This document shows positions 7,249 to 13,651 of a stretch of 13,651 nt of DNA, one piece after another. Position numbers and translations under genes: made by a program. The notes beneath the pieces are model-generated. The model made no database searches. It saw only the letters and a program-made list of their open reading frames with translations, and was not told where the DNA came from. The first letter of the stretch is position 1, and each line of letters begins with the position of its first letter. The stretch comes from an uncultured Muribaculaceae bacterium. GTDB taxonomy: Bacteria; Bacteroidota; Bacteroidia; Bacteroidales; Muribaculaceae. The stretch covers positions 1 through 13,651 of the forward strand of contig CAJTOB010000066.1 of the NCBI GenBank assembly GCA_910578035.1, in the 5' to 3' direction.

Positions 7249-8910
7249 TCATTCCATAAACATTTTCACTTTATTCCATGCGCCGTCGATGGCATCGGGA
7301 ATACAGTCTACTTCTTCGGGCTGCTTGAAACGCGCCCAAATCGACTGCGACCAGACAAAGGGCGTACCATCGATATATGGGCTGCCGAATTTCATCCAGA
7401 ACGATGTCTTCCCGCCGGTAATCGATGGCTTCATAGACAGCGATGCAAGCACTTCCTTTATTTCCTCGGTTCCGAAGGCTTTGGCATCAATAGAGCCGTG
7501 AGGCTGATAGCGCATGAATTCAGATGTGCCATAGTTTTTATCCCATCGGCCGGCAATAGATATAGGCTCGAGGCTTTCGTTGTATGTCACGAGATTTCGT
7601 GCGTCCTCCATTGTGCGGACATTGCCGATATTGCGATAGAGCTGATAGCGGCGTTTTGGCGCACCGTCGATAGTTTCGAGTTCTCGCCATATACGCTTAT
7701 AGCTCGGTATATTGCAGCCAAGGACGTGCGAGACGTCTACCATATGGTGGTCGTAGTCGAGGAAAGAAGGCTCGTAGCCGGTAGAATCTTTCACAACCAG
7801 CGTTGTGCCGTCGCTCTTGAAGAGAGCGAAGCGGCAGTAGCTCATGTCTATCATGCCGAATTCACCCTTGTAGGCGTCGACAAGCATATATGCGTTAAGA
7901 TATGTGCCTGTATTGTCGAGCGTACAGAAGTAATAGAAATCATCTATCGACTTTGCAAACATTTCGGCGGCGGCGGCACGCCATGTCAGCCACAGACCTT
8001 CCACCTTCGGTTCGGTGTAGAAATATGTCTCTGTAGTCTCGTTGAAGCCTATTCCATGACCGTTGAAGCCGAAGTCGGTGTTCGAGCCGAACTGTCCGGG
8101 GCAGAACGAATTCTGCGTAAGAAAATCATCGCCGATTACATAAGTCACAGCGCATGTCTGGGCCATAAAACAGCACCAGCTTGTATGTGTCCATAGAATT
8201 TCGCCATTGTCGAGCCTCTTGACGAAGCCTGAACAGCGGCCGGGTTTCAGACGGAGGTCTTCCTGCAACTCCTCTTTCTCTTTTTCGAGGGTCTTCTCGG
8301 CATCGTCTTTCTCGAGTTTGTTGAGCGCCACACCGAGCTGCTTGCCTACGGCATCCCAAAGATCCATCTGCGCATTGATAAAGTAGACATCAAGGAAGGT
8401 GAGAGGTTCATCACCCGAGTGCATTGTAGCGTCTTCCGGCGCCATCGACGAAAGCTTGAGGTCGTCGAATTTCACATCGGCGCGAGGTGCTTTGTCTGCG
8501 GCACCGTCATAAATGCCAAGCATTCGGAACATCAGACGCGCAAAGGCCTCGCCCGGTCGCTCGGAAAGATGGTTCTCGACCCATGCAGTGAAGTAGTTGT
8601 AGTTGTCTACGAGCGCCTTCGACGCTATGGCGATACCATCGGGGGGTATTTGGGTGCTGTTGGCGCCCGGACCTTCGTCGAGCACATACCAGCGCCAGGT
8701 ATTGTTTCGGGTTGCCTTTATGGTTGCGCCTGTCTGCACCTTACCCTGCACATAGCCTGCATTATATTCGTTCTGGAATATGCTCACCGAGGGGTCCTGG
8801 GCGTAGACTGCGTAATTCCAGTTGTTGTCTATACACTGGGCATAGCCTCTGGTGTATTGGTTGAGCACAAACTCTTTTGGCTCAGTGTTCTTGAATTTCG
8901 GTGTGTACAT
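7249..8910 (-). CDS. Phospholipase B-like (PLBD-type) Ntn hydrolase, upstream copy
   Basis: This 553-residue protein is a clear paralogue of the next gene, with shared blocks throughout its length. It starts at MYTPKFKN and has no signal peptide. PLBD-like blocks: QNEYNAGYVQGK (46-57), RCSGFVK with predicted nucleophile Cys226 then WTHTSWCCF, CPGQFGSNTDFGF (about 270-282), GFNETT, NTGTYLN (333-339), VTYNESLEPISIAGRWD and GSIDAK (472-477), ending in a WSQ...KQPEEVDCIPD tail. The eukaryotic relatives are lysosomal and glycosylated; this one appears cytosolic. Just before the Cys it has a highly charged, probably helical segment (about 198-222, rich in Glu and Lys) that is much shorter in the sister copy; this is where PLBD proteins are processed. 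It lies 18 bp after the MFS gene in the same operon. Substrate unknown; cleavage of an amide- or ester-linked compound imported by its neighbours is inferred. Confidence 0.8.
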   Translation of the reverse strand: MYTPKFKNTEPKEFVLNQYTRGYAQCIDNNWNYAVYAQDPSVSIFQNEYNAGYVQGKVQTGATIKATRNNTWRWYVLDEGPGANSTQIPPDGIAIASKALVDNYNYFTAWVENHLSERPGEAFARLMFRMLGIYDGAADKAPRADVKFDDLKLSSMAPEDATMHSGDEPLTFLDVYFINAQMDLWDAVGKQLGVALNKLEKDDAEKTLEKEKEELQEDLRLKPGRCSGFVKRLDNGEILWTHTSWCCFMAQTCAVTYVIGDDFLTQNSFCPGQFGSNTDFGFNGHGIGFNETTETYFYTEPKVEGLWLTWRAAAAEMFAKSIDDFYYFCTLDNTGTYLNAYMLVDAYKGEFGMIDMSYCRFALFKSDGTTLVVKDSTGYEPSFLDYDHHMVDVSHVLGCNIPSYKRIWRELETIDGAPKRRYQLYRNIGNVRTMEDARNLVTYNESLEPISIAGRWDKNYGTSEFMRYQPHGSIDAKAFGTEEIKEVLASLSMKPSITGGKTSFWMKFGSPYIDGTPFVWSQSIWARFKQPEEVDCIPDAIDGAWNKVKMFME

Positions 8911-8928
8911 AAGATATCTGTTAGAGAG

Positions 8929-10299
8929 TTATTTTTTATCGTCCTGTGCTGCTCCCGGTTTGGTAGAGGGAGCGGTGCCCGTTGCCGTTGAGGCCGGGCA
9001 TTCGCACTTGCATTTATGCACAGGCATAGGAGCTATAGAAGCTGCAGTTGTCGCCACAGGGCCGCCTTTTATCTCGGTGGTATGGCGCGAACGGGCAAAA
9101 ATCTGACGCACGATGACTATGGCAAGGGCCACAAAGCACATATACATGCAAATTTTGAAGGCTACGATAGGATGTGTCGAGCATGAAGTATGGAATAGCT
9201 TTGCAACCGCATCTATGATAAATGGAGCCACGACATTACCGATTGAATCCATCGACGCAAACCATGCCAGCGTAAGTGTAAGGGCTATACGCGACGAAGC
9301 AACCGAAAGGCGGTCATAATAGTATGGCTGAGCGATGCCATAGAAATACGAGGCTATCAGGATACCAAGGCCAACAACGATAGCACTGGGAGATATCACC
9401 ATCAGAACAAAGCCGACAGCTATAAGGGCCAGCACCACCACTGCCACATGATTCTTAAGCACACGCAGACAGAACGTAAGTGTGTAGCCCGAGGCCATTA
9501 TACCGAGGAACAGTACAGATGTGAGATAGCCGGCGGTAGTCGTAGAAGTATAGCGGAAGGGAATATAGAGGCTGATTGCCGCTATGACAAGCGTTATGAA
9601 GAAGTAATAAAGGCAATAGCGCACGAGCATGGGCACATTGACTTCTTTAGAGAATTTATAGTGCACCTTGGGGGCGTTCAGCTTGACGGCGTCGCTCTTG
9701 CGTATGTCGGCAGGCTCCTTGATATATTTCTTGAAACTCTTGGCGAAGAACAGAGGTATGAATGGCAACAGATATATCACAAAAGGAAGGCGCCAGTCCA
9801 CTTTGGCGAGATAGCCCGTCGCCACGGTCGATATCATAAGTACCAGATTGAGGGTGGCCGAGGTATAGCCATACTGGTCGGTGCGGGCCTTGCCTCCAAA
9901 CATATCGGCGATAAAAGCCGATGCCAGAGGCGACAGAATGCCGGCGGCGATACCGATAAGGAAACTGAGAACGATGAGGGTAATCATGTTTGGCGCAATG
10001 AAGAAACATGCGCCGCCGATGCCATAGAACAGACACGTCCAGTTAAGCAGCTTGGCGTTGTTGAATTTAGTGCCAATCCAGCCGCCGAGGAACACAAAAG
10101 GTATGGCCGCGATATTGGGGCCGAGTGTAAGGAACTGGGTCTCGAGCTGCGATGTGCCCGGGAAAATCTTGGTAAGGTCGCCCATGATAGGCGAAATGGC
10201 GAGGCCCGGAATCGACGTGCATATGTAAATCACATACAGGTTGAAGACGGCCCATACAGGAAGGGTACCTGTGCCATATCCTGATTTGATGCCTCTCAT
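8929..10299 (-). CDS. MFS transporter with a Cys/His-rich C-terminal tail
   Basis: This 456-residue inner-membrane protein has about 12 hydrophobic segments between residues 15 and 400. It carries the MFS loop 2-3 region (GGWIGTKFNNAKLL, about 72-85), a GKART motif (136-140), and a central cytoplasmic loop (about 188-222) separating two six-helix halves. PGLAISPIMG (31-40) and a YGIAQPYYYDR segment (about 320-330) are shared in form with the divergent MFS at 11990-13300, so the two are paralogues. After the last helix comes an unusual ~55-residue tail containing HKCKCEC (His428, Cys430, 432, 434) and then a Pro/Thr/Ala-rich end. The tail could bind a metal or be a regulatory extension; this is inference. 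It lies 21 bp after the porin gene and 18 bp before the PLBD-like pair, so it probably imports their substrate. The substrate cannot be predicted from sequence. Confidence 0.9.
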   Translation of the reverse strand: MRGIKSGYGTGTLPVWAVFNLYVIYICTSIPGLAISPIMGDLTKIFPGTSQLETQFLTLGPNIAAIPFVFLGGWIGTKFNNAKLLNWTCLFYGIGGACFFIAPNMITLIVLSFLIGIAAGILSPLASAFIADMFGGKARTDQYGYTSATLNLVLMISTVATGYLAKVDWRLPFVIYLLPFIPLFFAKSFKKYIKEPADIRKSDAVKLNAPKVHYKFSKEVNVPMLVRYCLYYFFITLVIAAISLYIPFRYTSTTTAGYLTSVLFLGIMASGYTLTFCLRVLKNHVAVVVLALIAVGFVLMVISPSAIVVGLGILIASYFYGIAQPYYYDRLSVASSRIALTLTLAWFASMDSIGNVVAPFIIDAVAKLFHTSCSTHPIVAFKICMYMCFVALAIVIVRQIFARSRHTTEIKGGPVATTAASIAPMPVHKCKCECPASTATGTAPSTKPGAAQDDKK

Positions 10300-10320
10300 A
10301 ATTTAGTAGTATTTAATTGA

Positions 10321-11670
10321 TTAGAAATTAAAAGCTATCTGGGTCTGGATTCGACTGTCGTGGGCTCCGCCGATATTCCATGTTTCTCTGTGGCCCCAGA
10401 GGTATTCTATGCCCCATTGTAGCCAGGGGGTGATATTGTAGAAGCAGTTTACGGCGCCGTAGAGGGCGTAGCGGTAGTTCTGCGATTCATCAAGAGCGTT
10501 GCAGTAATCGCGTACATCCCATATTCGCGACTGTGAGAACATGGCGTTGAACTGCAGTTTGGACGTCGGATTGTAGCTCACGCCGAAATTCAGACCGGCC
10601 ATTGGCGAGGCGCTCATGCGTCCGGGGCGAGCGTCGTCTGGAACAAACGACAGGGGTTTGCCTGCTATATCCTGAAGATAATTGCCTATGCCTTTGCCAT
10701 ATGCGAACTGATAGTAGAATATCAGAGGTTTTACAGGCTGGAAATTGCCCGAAAGCATCACACCCCAGCCGGCCATATGGCGGGTCTTACCGGCCACAAG
10801 GTCGCGATAAGCGAAGTTGCGCAAGATGCCGGAAAGACGTATGCGGTTCCACTGCGAAAATGAATATTCCACCCAGGCGGGAATATCGGGTATCATCTGC
10901 TCGGCATCGCCGTAATCGGCCACCTGCTTCCCGTCGAACTCGGGGAAGTCCTTTCCGCGGTAGTAGCCGTTAGACGAGTAGAATGTCGGCATGTCGAGAG
11001 CGGCAGCGAAACGAAATCCCGAATATGACTTCGATGTATATCCTATTTCATAAGCTACATTCGAAACACAACCCGACGGCCCCTCCGGGTCTATTGTCGG
11101 AGGCTGACAGGCATATGCATCCTGAAAGAGAGTAAGTTTCATACCCGCAGTAAAGCGCCTGTACGATATATAGGCGCGCTGAAGCACCAGCGATGTCGAA
11201 ATACCGTCGGTGCCGATTTTAACATAGCCGGTAATCTCGTTAGGGGTATTCGCAAGTCCTACCACCTGAAGGTCTACAGCCCCGTTGATAGGATTTATGA
11301 AGAAATCGCCTTTATGCCCAGAGGCCGCCGGCACGGGAATGGCCGAAGTCACGAAGCTGATGCCGGCACCGGGCTGCTTATAGAGGTTATTGCCTATATC
11401 ATAGCCGAAAACAGGTGATATTGTTCCGCCTATAGTCATTATAAAATTATTGTTTGCGGTATGCACGGCAAACGATGGAGCCGGAATCTCACGATGCCCT
11501 TCAGGGCGCGAACGCTGCAGAATTTCTTTCATTTCAGGCGTAGTGCGGCCAATCTCGATTTTGTTCGAGCGGTCATCTCCGGGAGCGAGCGATTCGCTTT
11601 CCTGAGCGTAGAGCGGGTGGGTGCCGATAGCAGTCATAAGCGCCAGAGCGGCTTTAACAGCAGATTTCAT
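10321..11670 (-). CDS. Outer-membrane porin, DcaP-like
   Basis: This 449-residue protein has a signal peptide (MKSAVKAALALMTAIGTHPLYAQ), a short polar linker with a helical segment (about 36-55), and then repeated amphipathic beta-strands typical of a barrel. It ends in QTQIAFNF, a terminal Phe beta-signal read by the BAM machinery. Strand-like blocks such as GTISPVFGYDIGN, EITGYVKIGT, LVLQRAYISYRR and LQFNAMFSQSRIWD fit trimeric porins of the DcaP-like type, which pass small, often acidic, organic molecules; the exact subfamily is less certain. It carries four Cys (in AYACQPP, SGCVSN, DYCNAL, AVNCFYN), uncommon in barrels, which could form two disulfides. It is the first gene of the operon. 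In this position it probably supplies passage across the outer membrane for the compound that the MFS and hydrolases handle. Confidence 0.8.
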   Translation of the reverse strand: MKSAVKAALALMTAIGTHPLYAQESESLAPGDDRSNKIEIGRTTPEMKEILQRSRPEGHREIPAPSFAVHTANNNFIMTIGGTISPVFGYDIGNNLYKQPGAGISFVTSAIPVPAASGHKGDFFINPINGAVDLQVVGLANTPNEITGYVKIGTDGISTSLVLQRAYISYRRFTAGMKLTLFQDAYACQPPTIDPEGPSGCVSNVAYEIGYTSKSYSGFRFAAALDMPTFYSSNGYYRGKDFPEFDGKQVADYGDAEQMIPDIPAWVEYSFSQWNRIRLSGILRNFAYRDLVAGKTRHMAGWGVMLSGNFQPVKPLIFYYQFAYGKGIGNYLQDIAGKPLSFVPDDARPGRMSASPMAGLNFGVSYNPTSKLQFNAMFSQSRIWDVRDYCNALDESQNYRYALYGAVNCFYNITPWLQWGIEYLWGHRETWNIGGAHDSRIQTQIAFNF

Positions 11671-11989
11671 AATTAATTATTTATAAAGGAATGTATAGAC
11701 CCGTAAATTTTTTGTTAGACAATTTAGTTAATTTTTTAAACATGCATCGGTCTGCAATCCTTATGCACATCTTACAAAACGCCACCATTTTCAAAAAGTT
11801 GACAACAAAAAGCTCTTTATTGCGAACTTTTTTTCAGACTTTATCTTTTTAATCAAGCAAAATCGCCCCTACAGCGTGCTGCAAAGCCTGTCTGAACCAC
11901 TTTCACAAAAAATATGTTATAATTTTCGAAGGTCTGCAAGCCCTGAGCATTTTACGCTTATCAACAACCCCCTTTATAGTATAATTCAT
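11671..11989. promoter_or_regulatory. AT-rich divergent intergenic region between the porin operon and the second MFS
   Basis: No gene is supported here. The region separates two divergently transcribed units, so both promoters should lie in it. A possible plus-strand promoter is ATTG (11819-11822), 19 nt, then TATCTTTT (11842-11849), each one base off the Bacteroidota consensus; transcription would begin near 11856, about 130 nt before the MFS ATG. I find no convincing TTTG/TAnnTTTG pair for the porin operon. An inverted TGCAT...ATGCA pair (about 11743-11769) and a small GTTGACAAC palindrome (about 11798-11806) are weak operator candidates. Confidence 0.4.
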
Positions 11990-13300
11990 ATGAAATATAT
12001 CGATTCGGGGTGTGGCAAGATGCCCTTTATCTCTCTGGTGGCTATCCTGTCCATTTCCCTAACGGTCAATCTGCCGGGGCTTGCCATATCGCCCATTATG
12101 GGAAAGCTCAACGAGGTTTTCAAGCATGTATCCGAGCTTGAGATTCAGCTTCTTACCGTCCTTCCCAACCTTGTGACCATTCCATTTATTTTATGCTCGG
12201 GCAAAATCTGCAACCAGCGCAACCAGATGTATATCCTCGGCACCGGGCTGGCGCTCTATACTCTTACTGGTGTGCTATACTTTTTTGCCACATCGATGAT
12301 TCAGCTTATATTGCTGAGCTGCCTGCTCGGCGTAGGCTGTGGTCTTGTGATTCCGCTTGCTGCCAGTCTGATTTCTCAGTACTTCGTTGGCAAGGCCCGC
12401 ACGCGGCAGCTGGGCATGAAATCGAGCCTATCCAATTTCACGGTTATCTTCGCCACACTTTTCGTCGGCTGGGTTGCGGCATATAACTGGCATCTGGCAT
12501 TCATAGTCTACATGGTGCCTGTCATTCCCTTGTGTCTCATTCCATTCATGACATCTGAATATATCGAGAGCCACAAAATAGACAATCCTACACCTCCTCC
12601 ATTCCCTCCTCTGAAAGAACCACAAACAAGCCCGACAGACATGGCGAAGGCAAAGACGAAAAAGAAACCTATTTCGGTCAATTTCCACTTCCAGGGCTCG
12701 CTCGCCCTGATATTGCTGGTCGGCGTGATGGCTCTCTATTTTATCATGACGTATGCCACCGAAGTAGTTTCCTATTATCTGCCATTCTCAATGGAGCACT
12801 ATCACCTCAACACCGGAGAGGTAGGCGTTGCCACAGCTATGTTCTTCGCCTCAGCCACTGTGTCGGGCTTCTTCCTTACCCGCATTATCGCAGTCTTCAA
12901 AAGCTGGACCATGCAAGCCGCGATAGTTTTGTGTATGGGCGGACTGTTCTTCGTCGGGTTCGTACACGCATACTGGGCATATATTGCCGGTGTATTCATC
13001 ATGGGTCTCGGCTACGGAGTTGTACAGCCTGTGATATACGACAAGACATCGTATCTGGCCCCGACATCGGCCAAATCGACAGAGTATTTCGCCTATCTGC
13101 TCACTTGCAACTATATAGGCATATCGCTGGTTCCATTTATCGTAAGTTCGATGAAAAGGCTCTTCGACGCCCAGGGCGATGTTAATTTCTCCTTCGTGTT
13201 CAACGGATTCGTTGTTTTGGCCGTCCTCATAATAGCGTTCTTCAAACGGCGTTCATTTGTAATAAATGTCGACAAAGACTCCTACGAAAAACAGAACTGA
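11990..13300 (+). CDS. MFS transporter, divergent paralogue of the operon permease
   Basis: This protein of about 436 residues has roughly 12 membrane segments. NLPGLAISPIMGKL (27-40), GKART (135-139), WHLAFIVYMVPVIPL (167-181) and GYGVVQPVIYDK (341-352) parallel blocks of the operon MFS at 8929-10299, so the two share ancestry. The central loop (about 190-232) is longer and Pro/Lys-rich (NPTPPPFPPLKEPQTSP then AKTKKK). It lacks the Cys-rich tail of its paralogue and ends in SYEKQN. The frame is open from a GTG at 11876, but the ATG at 11990 opens directly on the transporter and the extra 38 residues look non-coding, so I use 11990. The stop is followed at once by a second stop (TGATAA). It is transcribed away from the porin operon and could import a related compound or export a product; substrate unknown. 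Confidence 0.88.
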   Translation: MKYIDSGCGKMPFISLVAILSISLTVNLPGLAISPIMGKLNEVFKHVSELEIQLLTVLPNLVTIPFILCSGKICNQRNQMYILGTGLALYTLTGVLYFFATSMIQLILLSCLLGVGCGLVIPLAASLISQYFVGKARTRQLGMKSSLSNFTVIFATLFVGWVAAYNWHLAFIVYMVPVIPLCLIPFMTSEYIESHKIDNPTPPPFPPLKEPQTSPTDMAKAKTKKKPISVNFHFQGSLALILLVGVMALYFIMTYATEVVSYYLPFSMEHYHLNTGEVGVATAMFFASATVSGFFLTRIIAVFKSWTMQAAIVLCMGGLFFVGFVHAYWAYIAGVFIMGLGYGVVQPVIYDKTSYLAPTSAKSTEYFAYLLTCNYIGISLVPFIVSSMKRLFDAQGDVNFSFVFNGFVVLAVLIIAFFKRRSFVINVDKDSYEKQN

Positions 13301-13517
13301 TAAAACGCATACAAAAAAAGAGGCCATTCCGGGAGGGCCCTGAAAAAGTTAGCATTTTTAAGTTAGCTCTTAACCGAGACTAAAAAATCAAGAACTCGCC
13401 AAGTCTTTATCCGAGGATTTGGCGAGTTTTCCTTTTGCCAGTTAACCGCCTTCAAAAAGCTTCATTATGGCCGTATATGCTTCTATGACGGCCTTCAATT
13501 GAAACAGAGAGCCAAAG
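13301..13517. other. Non-coding, hairpin-rich stretch, probably the 3' side of an insertion sequence
   Basis: No coding sequence is supported. It contains an 8-bp direct repeat AAGTTAGC at 13346-13353 and 13360-13367, a strong hairpin at 13393-13428, and an inverted repeat GGCCGT / ACGGCC (13469-13474 and 13487-13492). A weak GGCC hairpin (13322-13339) is followed on the minus strand by seven T. Part of this is expected to be the untranslated end of the element whose transposase starts at 13518. I cannot place the terminal inverted repeat because the other end lies outside the window. Confidence 0.5.
13393..13436 (+). terminator. Strong hairpin terminator, probably bidirectional
   Basis: Perfect 10-bp inverted repeat AACTCGCCAA (13393-13402) / TTGGCGAGTT (13419-13428), 16-nt loop. 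On the plus strand it is followed by TTCCTTTT and would end transcription from the divergent MFS gene about 95 bp upstream. On the minus strand a T run follows a few bases later, so it may also end the transposase transcript. Confidence 0.65.
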
Positions 13518-13651
13518 TCAGCTCAATCGCAGGATTCGCTTGATATTTGCGGCAAATATCACCATCGCACCTTGCATATGCATACAGCCCATGCCGTATG
13601 AGTCGGCACGGTCGTATCCAAAGACATTTTTTAGTTCTGAGTTTTTTGCTT
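13518..13651 (-). CDS. Transposase C-terminal fragment, IS1182-like (partial at window edge)
   Basis: Only the last ~43 residues are in the window; the gene continues past 13651. The visible reading is AKNSELKNVFGYDR, ADSYGMGCMHMQGAMVIF, then AANIKRILRLS and stop (TGA, read from 13520 down to 13518). The pattern of a conserved 'GYDRA' turn, a Gly/Met/Gln-rich helix and an 'NIKRILRL' end matches the C-terminus of DDE transposases of the IS1182 type (transposase DDE domain group). Family assignment rests on this short tail only, so it is tentative. It is too short for typical ORF listing. The catalytic DDE residues are not visible, and whether the element is intact cannot be judged. Confidence 0.65.
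   Translation of the reverse strand, partial: AKNSELKNVFGYDRADSYGMGCMHMQGAMVIFAANIKRILRLS
13541..13561. repeat. 21-bp perfect palindrome inside the transposase 3' end
   Basis: Arms of ten bases (TGATATTTGC and its complement) meet around a single central G at 13551. The palindrome encodes part of the VIFAANIK stretch of the transposase fragment. Both coding constraint and a possible structural or protein-binding role could explain it. Confidence 0.7.

Noticed and set aside
5719..8196. Long plus-strand open frames opposite the PLBD-like pair (5719-6534 and 7498-8196)
   Set aside because: They are antisense shadows at the same relative positions of two paralogous genes, with no domain or start signal of their own.
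9448..10284. 278-codon plus-strand open frame opposite the MFS gene
   Set aside because: Highly charged Glu/Arg/His-rich translation, the expected complement of membrane-helix codons; no promoter.
11876..11989. GTG at 11876 as the start of the second MFS
   Set aside because: The extra 38 residues show no membrane or transporter character and lie in the probable promoter and leader region.
13322..13340. GC-rich GGCC hairpin followed by seven T on the minus strand as a terminator
   Set aside because: The stem is only four to five pairs and nothing clearly needs it; the 13393-13428 hairpin is far stronger.
1..13651. CRISPR array, tRNA or rRNA genes
   Set aside because: No regularly spaced repeats and no tRNA-like cloverleaf or rRNA segment was seen in the intergenic spaces.

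Overview
The window looks like chromosomal DNA of a Bacteroidales gut bacterium, most likely Muribaculaceae-like; this is inferred from style, not from a database search. The clues are: almost no Shine-Dalgarno sequences; Bacteroidota-type promoter boxes (TTTG, 19 nt, TAnnTTTG) before the first gene and a TAnnTTTG box before the GH43 gene; signal peptides of the MKKxxxAAxAAxxA type; a C-terminal 'YYNLQGVRV...GGKATK' module typical of secreted Bacteroidales proteins; and Bacteroidota-style M16, GH43 and porin genes.

Layout. (1) 1-1468: a secreted protein of unknown function with a clear promoter and a terminator shared with the convergent gene. (2) 1472-2497, minus: a secreted GH43 glycosidase. 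(3) 2586-5441, minus: a secreted two-repeat M16 zinc protease with its own terminator. (4) 5602-11670, minus: a compact four-gene operon with gaps of about 15-21 bp. It encodes, in transcription order, an outer-membrane porin (DcaP-like), an inner-membrane MFS transporter, and two tandem cytoplasmic Ntn-hydrolase-type proteins that resemble the eukaryotic phospholipase B-like (PLBD / lamina ancestor) family. A hairpin terminator closes it at 5543-5581. (5) 11990-13300, plus: a divergent second MFS transporter, a paralogue of the one in the operon. (6) 13301-13651: a hairpin-rich non-coding stretch and the 3' end of an IS1182-like transposase that runs off the window.

The part that most deserves attention is region 4-5. 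Porin, MFS permease and two signal-less PLBD-like hydrolases in one operon form a logical uptake-and-cleavage route: the substrate crosses the outer membrane, then the inner membrane, and an amide or ester bond is then cut in the cytoplasm. The divergent MFS paralogue may export a product or import a related compound. The substrate cannot be read from the sequence. The GH43, M16 and first genes look like ordinary, independently transcribed secreted functions.
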